A DNA stretch of 64,000 bases from assembly GCA_016758965.1 (NCBI GenBank), contig JAEPRB010000016.1:186001-250000 (forward strand), read 5' to 3'. Both the position numbers and the translations under genes were made by a program. Numbering within the stretch: position 1 is the stretch's first letter; each line of letters starts with the position of its first letter. Below the pieces are notes generated by a model, which saw nothing but the letters and a program-made list of their open reading frames with translations, was not told the DNA's origin and ran no database searches. This DNA comes from Circinella minor (lineage: Eukaryota > Mucoromycota > Mucoromycetes > Mucorales > Lichtheimiaceae). Shown here piece by piece: positions 12,914-24,957 of this stretch.

Positions 12914-14843
12914 ATGCGTTTATTTTTGACTATTTGTTATTGTTTGTATGCTTGCGTGTTTTGTAAGTGAGGGTCTGTGTGTTATATAACAAGTTAAAAA
13001 AAAAAGGAGAAAAAAAAAAAGGAATGGGAAGGAAAGGAAAGGAAAAAAGGAATGTAATAAAGTGGGTATAATATCGTCTAATCACTTTTTTTCTTTGAGT
13101 TACTTTTTTTTTTTTTTTTTCGAAAAAGAGAGAAGAAAGGTTGTTGTGCCCGTGAAGTTTTTGAGTTGAAGGAGGAAGGTAAGAGAATAATTAAAAAAAA
13201 AGATCTTCGTTACTTTATTGTGTAAAAAAAAAAAAAGTTACATCAAAACTCGTGATTTCTCTCTCTCTTCCCGATTAGAAACCGAATGAAGCAATTCTCT
13301 TTAATTAGATTTATTTACTTCTTTCATTTGAACCATATTTATTTTTCGTCCTACCAGTTGAAATTTTGCATTAATTAAAAAAAAACCTTTATTATTATGA
13401 TTAATTAATATATGAAAAAAAAATAAACTTCTTAGTTCATATTTTGATATCATTTAGTAAAACAAATCATTAGATTGATCTGATAATCCTTTTTAGAACT
13501 TGGTAAGATTGTTTTTTTTTTTGGTAATGCCAACATTTATTAAATAGCTGGTGTTGTACAATTTATTAATGTGTGTAAGTTATCACAGTGTAAATGATCG
13601 AACAATAATATTCTGTTACAATATAAAATTAGACAATTGCTAAAAATATCAATACGTACAATCGTTGTTTGAATAATCTTTTTTTTTTATTCAAACATGC
13701 ATATACGTAGTAATTGTGATCCGCCTTCATCTTGACGATTATATAAATAGATAACAGTCAAAGTTCAAAGAAAAGATCATATTTTATATTTTCTTGTTTG
13801 AAGTAAATTGCTATAAACCTGTTAATAATTGTACATATTGCTTGTTTGCTTTTGTATTCGACTTAACGTACCTGTAAAATAGAATACGTACGTGATCGTT
13901 GCTATATGATTATTTATATGATTGTCCTGAGAGTTTTTGAGTAATGATAATGATTGTGTTTATAAAACTACTGTGTTAGTAATAACTGATTTATATTAAT
14001 GATAATTCGTTTCTTTTCAAACTAATAAATATTTCATAGTAGGAGGGGGTCACTTAATTTTGAAAAATTTGACATGATTTTTTGCACCATGATCCCCAAT
14101 TCTAAAAATCTTGATCTTCATTAACAATACGAAAAATAACAGAGATACGTATTATTTTGTATATCATTGTTTTTTTTTTTTGGCAATTTTTATAAATTAT
14201 AAACAAGATTCAAAATAGGTATCAAAAACTTTTTATTTAATGTTATAAATGTATAAAAACAATAATTCATATGATTTTGATATGACAGTACTGCTTACTG
14301 CCTCAAATTATTTAAGTACCTTTTTATCTATTATGCGAGTAATTTTTTGAATTGAGATTCTTTTATTCTTTGCGCAAAAGAATCAAGTAATTATGTACAT
14401 TGCAATGTAAAAGGATAAACTATTGCATATATAGATTTGTGAACCCATAAAACAAAACAACATGTTTTGTAGTGAATGAATGACATAGTTTTTGTTTATG
14501 TAAAATGGCGCCACTTTTGTTACACATAGGTTTTTATTAAATTCGTGCTAATTGTAGCCAAAAGTAAATACAACTTTTTTTAAGAGTGCATATTTCCCTC
14601 TCAATATATTGAGTAACGTAAAAACATCCTATCTCTTCCATACCGACTTCTCAACATAAACTACCTCTCGACTTAAAAACCACCTATTGAATATCTTGTT
14701 ATTGTCATAAACATGTTAAACCATAGTCAAATATGAAAAAAAAAACCCATCTCCATGCTTTTTTCCTCGGGGTAATAACTGGCTTTTTATTATTATTATT
14801 ATTATTATTATTGTTGTTGTTATAATTTTTAATGATAATACAT
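12914..14843. other. Intergenic between membrane-protein gene and uL2
   Basis: AT-rich non-coding DNA with long A or T runs (for example around 13100-13120 and 13220). ORFs of any length are absent apart from a low-complexity one created by a (TTA)n/(GTT)n microsatellite at about 14787-14820, immediately downstream of the uL2 stop. Confidence 0.4.
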
Positions 14844-16060
14844 TTATTGATCCTTGACCTTCTTGGTACCACGAAGCAAACCAGTACGGCGGGCAGCAAT
14901 AAGACCAATCTATTATTATAATTTACCTATATTAATAAACACAATATATATTTTTCTTTGTACTATAATCTCTCTCCAATCCCCAAAAAATTTAGGCAAT
15001 CATGATAACATTCAACATGTAATAAAAAATAAAAATCCTATAATATATATATATATATATATATACCTTTTGACCAGGAGGAGCGGAACGGCTGATAGTA
15101 GAAGCCTTACCAATGTGTTGATGGTTACCACCACCGTGAGGATGGTCAACGGGGTTCATAGCAACACCACGAGTACGGGGCCAGTTGTTACGCTTAGCCT
15201 TAGCACGGAAGTAAGCACGACCGGCCTTCAAAAGGGGCTTGTCAATACGACCACCACCAGCAACGACACCAATAGAGGCACGGGAAGTGGAAGGAATGAT
15301 CTTCTTGGAACCAGAAGGCATACGAACACGGGTCTTACCGTCTTCACCGTGACTAATGATGGTAGCATAGTTACCAGAAGTACGTGCAAGAGCACCACGG
15401 TCACCAGCCTTTTCTTCAACGTTACAGATAATAGTACCTTCGGGCATAGAAGAAACTGGTAAAACGTTACCAATGTTCAACGAAGCCTTCTTACCACAGT
15501 AGACGAATTGACCGGTATACATGCCTTCGGTGGCAATGAAGGTTTCAGTACGAAGCTTATACCTAGTTGATTATTTAATATATTTATTCGCTGTAAGGTT
15601 AATTATCTCCATTATATCGTATATATATATATATATTTCTATTCGTTCTATTATTTATATTTTTTTGTTGTTATTGTTGTTTGTTTCTATTATTTGGAAT
15701 TCGATATTTACTTATAAGGGTCACGGAAAACGACCTAATATTATAAATTTAATTTAATTTTTTTAGTAATTAATAATTAAAATTTAATTATTTAAAATTA
15801 ACATTTTGGTAATGCAGGAATAATAATGAATTAGATCTTTTCTTCGTTTCTTTTTCTTTTTTTTTCTTTTTTTTTTTTACCTTGGCAAGAGGAGCACCAC
15901 GTCCAGGATCGTGAACGATTTCCTTTACTAAACCACGAATGTAACCATGACGTTCAGAGTAGTCTTGGACACGGAATTGAGCAGCGCCCTTACGACCGAC
16001 AGTGTGGGCTTTAAAGACACTTCCAGCACCTTTTCTTTGAGCACGAACAACGCGACCCAT
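14844..16060 (-). CDS. RPL2: 60S ribosomal protein uL2 (yeast L2 / human L8)
   Basis: Cytosolic large-subunit protein at the peptidyl-transferase region. Four exons on the minus strand: 16060-15881, 15734-15712 (only 23 nt), 15562-15067 and 14909-14844. They sum to 765 nt, giving exactly 254 aa, the length of yeast uL2. The start [20 protein letters not shown], the internal [10 protein letters not shown] across the micro-exon, the functionally critical loop [20 protein letters not shown], and the C-terminus [20 protein letters not shown] are all typical. Codons are visibly C- and G-ending (GGT/GTC/AAG) compared with neighbours, as expected for high expression. The third intron contains a (TA)n run close to its donor. 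Confidence 0.97.
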
Positions 16061-16695
16061 TTTAATATATCTAAGTCATCCATCCATTCATCCATTCAAT
16101 TCATCCATGAGTTTCATTATCATTATTTATTTATTTTTTTAAAAAAAAAAATCTTATTCATATTTCTTATGATCATTCTCACTCACCCCCTTGTTCAAAA
16201 AGGCCGAGCACCTGTATGCAACCTTTTCCAACTAGTTTAAGCACCTCTTCCTCGAAAAAAAGCACGGACCAGGTTCAAACGCCGGCGGGTCTGAAGTGCC
16301 TGTGCCCAAAAATTAGCGAATCAATTTTCGAGATAGTCTTTGAAACAATGTGAAACAGCCTATCAAATTCTGAGATAGTCTCTTTTGTACTACGCGAAAA
16401 AGCGCATGCTTTTCATACCCCTCTCTTTTTTGCATGACAATTGATAATGTCAAAATAAAAAGGCTCCTGTCACTTTATTTCTTTTTCCTTTTGTTTTTTT
16501 TACTTTTTTTTAACAAAAAAGAATACCGGAAGCCCATTTAGATTTAAGACCAAGCCAAAAAAAAAAGAAAAAAGGGTGGTGTTAATCCAGACGGTGGGAG
16601 ACATAAAAAGCAAGTAGCAGGCCAAACATTCCTAAATTTTGGATCAATTCTAACCATCCATTGATCATCAAGAACCGAGTAATTCCACTTTTAAC
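16061..16695. promoter_or_regulatory. Upstream region of uL2
   Basis: About 630 bp between the uL2 start and a small plus-strand ORF. It is relatively GC-richer around 16200-16330 than the surrounding DNA, and it holds poly-T/poly-A tracts near 16130-16150 that are common in fungal ribosomal-protein promoters. No defined binding site was assigned. Confidence 0.35.
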
Positions 16696-16833
16696 ATGGT
16701 TCGTCAAAAAAAAAAAATTAATAAATATCGTGATCAAACAGTAGAAGGTGATAGTATTGATTATGTAGAGACCCCAATTATCATTAAGTATTTTGAGAAG
16801 TTACAAAATCGTATTGTTGAGGATGGCAAGTAA
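16696..16833 (+). CDS. Small ORF or first exon, 45 aa, unknown
   Basis: ATG-initiated ORF beginning MVRQKKKINKYRDQTVEG and ending RIVEDGK-stop. Codon content looks protein-like (mixed polar, few homopolymer-derived residues), unlike most short ORFs here. The stop overlaps GTAAGG, a good splice donor, so it could be the first exon of a longer gene, but no convincing downstream exon was found before the BRCT pseudogene. It may equally be a remnant. No family recognised. Confidence 0.25.
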   Translation: MVRQKKKINKYRDQTVEGDSIDYVETPIIIKYFEKLQNRIVEDGK

Positions 16834-17125
16834 GGACCACGAGAATATAGTCAAAAGCATAGTACGTACCTCTCAGAATTAACCACATAAGCAAGAGATG
16901 AAACTTATTCCCAGTGATATACTTTTATAAATAGGCGTGTATAAAAAAGTATTTAAAAACATAATCATAATTTGGAAAAATAATCAGTGTGATCAGTAAA
17001 GAGGATTGTTTATTTACAGCTATATACAGTAGGTATATTATACAAATATTATTTACAAAAGGACTACAGTACTATAAAGTATTAAAACTACTTGTATCGT
17101 GGCAAAGAAGACCTGACTATTATAA

Positions 17126-19294
17126 CTATTCTACTACGAATTGATCCAGTTGCTTCATACTTTGTCGTAATGATGTTATAATAACCACATCCTTGTTATA
17201 GACTCTGTAACCCATTCTACGCAATCGAGATTATTCAACTTGATTGATCGGATCTATAATCACTAAATTACAAGAGTTGGAGTGATCCAATTCTTTAATC
17301 TTCTTCATCATCTAAGAAAAACCCCAACAATAACAACTGGGTATTAGATTTGATTTGATGTAGAGTAGTGAAAATCTTATTTCACATTATATTTCTACTT
17401 ACTTGACCTCCAGCTGATCTTACAATCTGTTCCAAGGTGATTCTTTCGCTGTTTGATCCTAAAAAATAAAATTTATAACCTTGAAATATAAAGTTCCTGT
17501 TTTGCTTGGTGGATCAGTTGCTTGTCGACCTTTACGAGCTTCTTCAAGGCTATCTCGAAGATTAAACATTTGTTCTCTTTCGACTATTTCATCAACGAGA
17601 GGGAATTCATTGGGGTCCAATAACTTCCCATCTTTAATTGATGCATCCAGCCATTTTTTTGTTGTAATCTTTAATCCCAAGTGGACGGCAGATAAAAATT
17701 TGACTGTTCGTAATATATTTCCATTTTGTAATAAGATGAGTGGCCTTGTATACATCTTCAGTTAAGGTAACATTTAATTTCTGAATTTCCTATGAACGTA
17801 TATCAAGAAGCTAGTGAGCTTATCCGTGATCAAAATATAATACATCTATATATATATGTGTATGTGTGTATTCTTGGGGGCAGTTGATCTTTTTTATAAT
17901 ACCAGTAAGACTTTCGGTAAAGCCTGTGAACAATAAGGTAGCTGCTTTTGATCTTTTGCTTCGTCTTGCTTTAAAAGATGATGGTAATGATGGATTATTG
18001 ATACCAACAGAAAGAGATGCGAATAAAGTGGCAGAAGTTACAGTAGATGAATTAATATTAGAGCTTTCTGTTGATGTAGTAGCGGTAACAGCTTTTGTTG
18101 TCGTTCCGGTCGCTGTAGCAGTTGTAGCAGTTGTTGTAGGTGTAGCAGCTGTTGTAGTTGTTATTTCTGATAATGGCTGTCCTTCAGGAATATGTCCTTT
18201 TTGACATGTGGGTTGTCTTATTTGAATCTTTTTATTATTGCTGGTATCAGAAGCCGATATTGTTAATTTGGTATATTCTCGAACGTATTTGTTGGATATT
18301 AAATTCTTCCAATTCTTTTTAGAATGTTCAACGCATTTTGGTGATTTTTCATTTTTTTTTTGTACCAGCGGTTAATTATTGTTGTGTCAATAGCCGCAGG
18401 AGAAATTTGTGTTTCTTGAAAATTAATGTACTTCTCCCGACATGGTTGATGAATAATCCAGTTGTTGAAACAATCTTCCAAAAACTTGTACGTAATTCAC
18501 TACGCATACATTCATGTTAATTGCTCGTCTATACTGGTCGCTTTGATTACTATTATCGTAATATCATATATTGGTAAAAAAAAAAAAAAAAAAAAAAAAA
18601 CGAGAGTTACATTATGGTACAATCAGCCGCCCCGTATAATATTTATTTCTATTACCTTTTGAAGATGGCATAATCGATTTCGGGACAAATAAAAGGACAA
18701 AACACAAAGCCAATCGCATATCCAATATACTTTACATATTGACGTTCCATCCCCAAAAATTCTTCGACACTAAAGGTCTATAAATACTATATTATTTATT
18801 GTATTCACATATCCTCTTCTGTATGTACCAATTGTTATTTTTTAGAGAAAACTTACTTTATTTTTATGTGAGCCTGGTACTGCCCCAATTGGTAAAGGAT
18901 AGTCCATAATGGTCATAGTTGGATCGTGGAACTCTTCTCGATAGCTGGTATTGATAAGCCATTGTTTATTTGCAACATACTTAATTATGCAATCCAGCCA
19001 AGCGATACTCATCTTGAGAACGGTTTTCAACAACTGCAAATTGTCACATTGTTTTTCTCATATTTTGTTGTTATTTTTGCTCCAGCATTCAGTATATGAC
19101 TTAAGGCTTCTTCTTCTGTTTTCGTCAATGAAGACTTCATAGTAGATGATAAAAATAAAACATGATTTTTTCATGTATTGTGCTTTGGGCTGAACATTGA
19201 TGATTTTGATAAACTTTGAACTATCGTGAAACTGTGACCCTTGCAAAGGATATATCGGTGGGTTACCGACTGGGTCATAAAGATCGATTGTCAT
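17126..19294 (-). pseudogene. Degenerate multi-BRCT gene, Rtt107/Brc1-like
   Basis: Translating the minus strand in shifting frames recovers BRCT-like blocks in the order expected for the six-BRCT DNA-damage scaffold Rtt107/Brc1. BRCT1 has EALSHILNAGAKIT; BRCT2 has VANKQWLINTSYREEF then MDYPLPIGAVPG; the start of BRCT3 has GMERQYVKYIGYAIG; the end of BRCT4 has FLEDCFNNWII; then comes a Thr-rich linker. BRCT5 has LLFTGFTESL, THLILLQNG and ITTKKWLDASIKDGKLLD; BRCT6 has ITLEQIVRSAGGQ, NLVIIDPINQVE and VYNKDVVIITSLRQ. Damage: a frame change around an A-run near 19170, another at an A-run near 18350, missing sequence between BRCT3 and BRCT4, and an in-frame TAA at 17231-17233 inside BRCT6. Some breaks could be unrecognised introns, but the TAA and homopolymer shifts favour a pseudogene. 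The 5' limit is uncertain. Confidence 0.7.
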
Positions 19295-19450
19295 CTTTAT
19301 ATGTACAACAGAAAAAGGTAAAGAAAAGCTAAAGTCAAAATAATGAGGAAAGAAAATTAAATATCAGTCGATGAATATTGATCCCATTAATACGTACATA
19401 ATAAATTATGTACACAATCACTCATTAAAGAAAAATCATATCTTATAGAA

Positions 19451-19836
19451 ATTCTCCAATAAAAGGGCACAGAAGAAGAGGTAGTAAGAAAGTTCAAGCA
19501 GCAGCAAAACAATGTGAACATGATAAAGTAATTGAAGTCGACGAGTACCTCAGCTCCACTGATGTGTGCCCATACTGTTTCCAAAGGCTACTATCCAATC
19601 ACATATACCGAAGAAATGACAAATTGGTCAAGGTTAATGGTGGCAAAACTTGTAACAATTCTCATTGTCCAAGTCGTACTACCAATAGTACAACTATGGC
19701 TCGCGATGCTGTTGGGGCGTTTAATATTGGCTTAATTACCATCTCATCTCTTCTCTCGACTACTGGAGAAGCTACTTATATTCCCTTTTTCCCGTACAAG
19801 CTCAAAAAATATCAAATACACAAGACAAGATCTTGA
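19451..19836 (+). pseudogene. Fanzor/TnpB-like C-terminal fragment
   Basis: An open frame, without its own 5' end, reads SPIKGHRRRGSKKVQAAAK, then VIEVDEYLSSTDVCPYC, a CNNSHC pair and ARDAVGAFNIG, ending KTRS-stop. The CPYC..CNNSHC pattern fits the target-nucleic-acid-binding zinc finger of TnpB/IS605-OrfB proteins, and RDAVGAFNI fits the RuvC-III motif (R-D-x-x-x-A-x-N-I) that supplies the last catalytic Asp. Eukaryotic homologues are Fanzors, RNA-guided nucleases carried by mobile elements in fungi. The N-terminal wedge and REC parts and the RuvC-I/II residues are absent upstream, where stops occur, so this is a truncated remnant. It abuts the 5' end of the BRCT pseudogene. Confidence 0.65.
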
Positions 19837-20120
19837 CAATATTTTCAACACTGCTATGCCTCCGAGTGGTAGTTATTGCTTTTTTTAATTGGTGTTTATG
19901 TTATCGTATTCGATAAAAGCAAACTAATATAATTTTTATCATATAGACGGATTAGTACAGCACAAGTAACTAGGTGAGACACAATTTTTTTTTACTCTTC
20001 TTATTGGAATTTCAATTACTAAAAAACCCAGACATTTTATTTTAGCCCAAACGCCGATATTTTTTTATTGTTATTATTATTATTTTTGCTTTTTTTTTTT
20101 CTTTATATTTTTTATTTGAC

Positions 20121-20747
20121 ATGCAACATCGTCCTTTAGTACAACTTTTGACACGCACTGAATCATGTTATAAATCTTGGTCACAACAACATAATAAAAC
20201 TATATCCCTCTTATTATCGTTAAGTAATATTCTTGCTCAACAAACTGCTGTTACCAACAACAATAGCAACGCGATGGCATTCATTGACACGCCACGACTT
20301 ATTTATAAACAATCACTTGTATTTGAAAACATTTTATCCAATCTTAATACCATTGTAGACGATTTGGAATCCATATTATTTGATTTACAAAAATTGGAAT
20401 CAGAAGCGATTAAATGGATCAACAAAGAATCATCTACCATGATAAGACGAATTATGGAACCAGCAGCTCCTCTTTCAACTGAAACATTAATTCAGGTGGC
20501 AGCTATTCAACCTCATGACGTCTATCAATATATTACTCATGTTCATTATATGTTACGTAAAGACTTTGAATATAAACAAACATGGTTGGATCAATTACCT
20601 GAATATAGTATTAGAACTGAACAATTAGATGATATGATACAACAATGGGATCAACAACCTCATCTACAATATCCATTATTCGATGAAATATCCGAACGCG
20701 TCAAACTATATAGACAAGTTTATAAGGTTGTCACTTCCACAGATTAA
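20121..20747 (+). CDS. AIRIM/C1orf109-like protein (208 aa)
   Basis: A single-exon 208-aa soluble, mostly helical protein. The N-terminal region (RPLVQLLTRTESCYKSWSQQ, then LLLSLSNILAQQ) matches my recollection of animal AIRIM (C1orf109), which has a CYxxW-like segment and LSSLSNLAEQ. The rest keeps the pattern of a Pro-Arg-Leu segment, paired heptad-like helices (residues 65-110) and a PHDVYQYITHVHYMLRKDFEYK helix. In animals AIRIM acts with SPATA5/SPATA5L1 and CINP in late 60S ribosomal-subunit maturation. The homology is judged by eye, so the name is provisional. The gene sits about 250 bp from the convergently transcribed ELP2. Confidence 0.6.
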   Translation: MQHRPLVQLLTRTESCYKSWSQQHNKTISLLLSLSNILAQQTAVTNNNSNAMAFIDTPRLIYKQSLVFENILSNLNTIVDDLESILFDLQKLESEAIKWINKESSTMIRRIMEPAAPLSTETLIQVAAIQPHDVYQYITHVHYMLRKDFEYKQTWLDQLPEYSIRTEQLDDMIQQWDQQPHLQYPLFDEISERVKLYRQVYKVVTSTD

Positions 20748-20994
20748 AAAAAAAAAATTCATTGTTTTGTTGGGTAAGTTGATTGTTTTTTACTATTTTT
20801 TTTTTTTTTTTTTTTGGTCTTTTATTTTATTTCTCTTGGTTCATTGGTTGTAAAAAGTTATATATGAAAAAGAAATGGGGCGGAAAAAAAGGTGGGTGGG
20901 TGAGGGGGGGGGGAAATATTACAAAAAGTGATGTGTGTATGTTATGTGGTGTATTATTTTATCAAACAATCTTCTTCTTCTTCTTCTTCTTCTT

Positions 20995-23900
20995 TTAAGG
21001 CTTTACATTTAAAATTCGTACAGAATGATCTTCACCGGCAGATGCTAATTGGAATGCACCATTATGAATTCGCCACGACAATGAACGAACAACACCTACA
21101 TGGCATGATCTATGAATCATCATTGGAAAAAAAAGGGGGGAAGGGGATTTATGATTAATATAATATTTATCATATCAACAATAATTTTTTTTTAAAAAAA
21201 AAGAAAGGGGAAAAAAAAACTTACCGGTTATCAACATTATGCCATAATCCCCATTCACTGACGTTGGTAGCACTCAGTAACTGAAGCTGACCATTCTCAA
21301 GACCAACGGCAATAACATACCTATTTTTTTAAAAAATATATATATATATATATAATTACCAATATGAATAAATTTGTATTTTTTTTTTTCAATATAATTC
21401 CATCCAACACAGAATATAACAAAACAGAAATACTTACTGGCCATCGATATGTGAAGGTGCAAATTCAATGGATGTAACAGCTTCAGCACATTTAATTGTA
21501 GCAACACAACCAAATGTTTCACCTTGTTGAGTCCAAATCTTGACTGTTTTATCACGAGAAGCTGTTGCAAACATGGTATCATCATGACTCCAAGAACAAT
21601 CCCAAATGATACGAGCATGTGCTTTGTTTTTAGCTACTAATTGATAAGGTTCTTGATCATTTTCTGTTCGCTTTGATAATGACCAAAGACGATCTCGAGA
21701 AACTGTCAGTAGCCATTGATCATTATGTGAAAAACGTGCACGTGTTACTGTCAATGCATGCGCAGCAATTTTTGTTTTGATTTCTTTCCAAGTGGATGTT
21801 TCAAAAAGACGAACAACAGCATGTTCTGCTGTAGCTGCTTTACATCCAGTAGCAATATATTTTCCATCATGCGTTGCTTCAACACACATAATTTCATATC
21901 CATGACCATATAATTTTTCAACTTCAGGCCAAAGGGTATGTTGTAATAAATGTTCTTCAAAAGGTGGATGGTTCATGACTTCCATAAGTGAAGTGGGAGT
22001 GGCTGTGGTATGTGTATAACTTTGTAATGCGGTATGATCTTCATCAGCAGCAGCAGCCATTTCATTAATATCACCTTCAAATACAGCTTTATTAGAAAGA
22101 CCTAATGCGGGTACACTGGCACCCACAGGACGACTTTCCTATAACATTCCCGGTTAAAATAATAATCAGTTAATAATTGTTATTTTATTTTATTTTATTT
22201 TTTTGCCACACTTGAACATATTTTTTATTATGAATTCAAAATTACATAAACAATTAAAACTTACCGTTTCCGTAGTCATTGTCTTTTCTCCAGTCAAAGC
22301 AGCAAGACTTGCTACACAAGAACGAGGAGCATCAAATACACGTAAAACCTTTTCATCCGCACCACTCACATATTGCCAATCATGAATAAATGATAAACAT
22401 TTAAGATCATATCCATGAATTTGTGGACGACCCATTTCATGCCATGTAGTAACATTTTGACCATCAATATTTCTATTCCATGGAGCAAATAAACGTGCCG
22501 TTTGATCCAAACTAATCATCAAAAAAAAAAAGAGATAATTCAATTAGTTTTACTCTATGTTTTTTTTTCCTCCCCTTCACAAATGAAATCTATGGTGTTT
22601 ACCTAGCAGATAATAAAAATCGAGATTTTGGATCCCATGTAACACTTTCTACAGCTTTGAAATGACCACTAATGGAAACTTCGGGTGCCCAATGATTATC
22701 CTCTATATATATTATATATATAATCATTTAATATATACATAGAAGAGTGTTGCTTGTTTCTTTTTTTTTTTTTCTTTCCATTTTATATTTATTTTTTTTT
22801 TTTTTTTACCTTGATCAGATGAGATATCTTTCCATAAATGAAAAGATCCATTGGCACCATGCGATAAGACATGATGACCTTGAGGACTAAATAAAGCACC
22901 ACAAAATCCAAGATAACTGTTACCACCAATATCACCCATTCGTACCTAAAATTATTATTATTATTATTAGCAAAATTTGACATAAAAAAAAAAGCAATTC
23001 ATTTGTCATAGTAAAACAATTATAGAATATCCATTACCTCATTTACCCAAACCCCAGTTGCTGGATCAGGACTCCAAATCATCATAGATTTATCACTTGA
23101 CGCAGATAAAAGACGCATAGGTTGTATAAATCGAGTTTCATTGTTGGTATCTAAATAATTTACCATAGGTTCATTGTTAGAAATGGTACTATTTTTTAAT
23201 ATTATGATTATTATTATTTATCATTTTACCTTTTTCAATTCGTGGTCTTTCCCAACATACACTATAAACCCAATCATCATGACCCATCAAAAGAGCTTCA
23301 AACATAAGTGAATATTGTTTTTTCTTTGTTGAATCATCTAAATCTTTAACATCAACAAGATGTGCTTTTGTACTTAATTCGACAGCTTCACCGGTCCTAA
23401 TTTATATTAAAATAATAATAATAATATCAGTTATACAAGGTATTATATATATATATATACTTGTCAATATTTTTTTTAATAGAAATAAAACATACAAAGC
23501 ACTTTCTTGTAAAGCTTGAAGTAAATCATCTGTTATTTCATCATTACTCTTTTTTTCTTGTTGTGATACAATAGGTTTAGGTGTAGGTGTATGTGGAGAT
23601 ATTTTCCAAAGACGTATATAACGATCTTGAGAAGCACTTGCAAGCATAAGATCTCCTTGTTTTAATGTATGATTGGTTGCTGTTGTTTCATTTTTTTGTG
23701 TTCCTGTATATGTAGCAAATGCAAGTGAACGAACCCAATTATCATGACCTTGTAATACATGACCCTTTTCAAATGTGTCGTGTTGATAAATAAAAATGGT
23801 AATTTTTTTGTCGGTATGAGCGCATGCAAGGATGGGTACTGTAAATTAATTAAAATTTTAGAAAATGAACAAGCTCTAAAATATCAATTTCTTTTTAAAA

Positions 23901-24785
23901 AATACCTTTGCTTTCTGGAAGATAAGATAATGCAAGAGCTGTTGGATATTTATTACCACAATCAAGCACTTGCATAAGTGATACTTCATCTATAATAAAT
24001 ATAATTATATTAAACATAACTCATTCCCTATGAATTAATTAATTATATATTTTTTTTTTGGTACCTTCAGTATCATTTTTAATATGACGTTTCCAAATAC
24101 GAATTGTTCCATCAGCTGCACCAGTAGCTACTATATCATCTTGATCTTCTGAAATAGATAATGAACGCATAACACCAATAGCTTCTACTGCCCCTTGATG
24201 TCCTTCTAACGTAGCTGAATTCACCCATTGATCGTTATGTTTTTTCCATATTTTAGCTGTATTATCAGCTGAACCTGAAACAAGTGCAACATCATGTATA
24301 TCACCTTCATGACCTGTATATACATTTATTTTTATTATTGTTGTTGTTGTTGTTGTTGTTGTTGATTAACCATATAGAGATAAAAAAAATTAAGTTTCCA
24401 TTATTTTCATTCCATAGTTAACTGAAATAAAACTTTAAAATAAAAACCTCGTTCAATAAAATCAACACAAATCACACGATCCGTATGTCCTGGTAATGTT
24501 TCTCGGATACCACGACTCGTTTTATCCTAATTTTTCAAAAAAAATAATAATAATATATGTATATTCATTAATTTGAATCGTTTTTCCTCCGTGAAAAAAA
24601 AAAAAAAAAAAAAAAAGATGCATTTTCAATGGAAAAATATAAAGAAAAAAAAAACTTACCAAAGGATTATATAAAGCAATTAATTGACTTGCACCAAAAG
24701 CAACAAGTCCATTAACACCCCAAGCAGCAGCATGCGTGGTACGATTACAACCAATGGCTATATACTCTGTAGAAATGTCGGGCAT
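20995..24785 (-). CDS. ELP2: Elongator complex subunit 2 (WD40 protein)
   Basis: ELP2 is the WD40 scaffold of the Elongator complex, which modifies wobble uridines of tRNAs. The start [20 protein letters not shown] followed by [20 protein letters not shown] is diagnostic. Further hallmarks are [48 protein letters not shown] and the last blade [21 protein letters not shown]. WD repeats occur all along (for example [44 protein letters not shown]). The gene is split into roughly a dozen exons by short introns, several carrying (TA)n, poly-A or (TTG)n runs, such as near 21340, 22790, 23450, 24340 and 24590. The ATG is chosen because it gives the conserved N-terminus. No break was noticed. Confidence 0.93.
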
Positions 24786-24924
24786 GACCTGTAAAATGAA
24801 AAAAGACCTGTGTAAAAAATAAAAAAAAGCAACTTTCTACTTCCTATTTTGGATACTAAATACAAGCCACGACTCACATATTGACGCGAAAAATTCATGC
24901 AAATCAAATTTGGTTTTTTTGCTC

Positions 24925-24957
<33 letters not shown>

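Noticed and set aside
16200..16320. tRNA-like words (GGTTCAAAC..) upstream of uL2
   Set aside because: The T-arm-like GGTTCAAAC lacks a pairing partner, and no acceptor or anticodon stem can be folded around it.
17866..18204. 112-aa plus-strand ORF rich in Val/Ala
   Set aside because: It is the antisense of the Thr-rich linker of the BRCT pseudogene.
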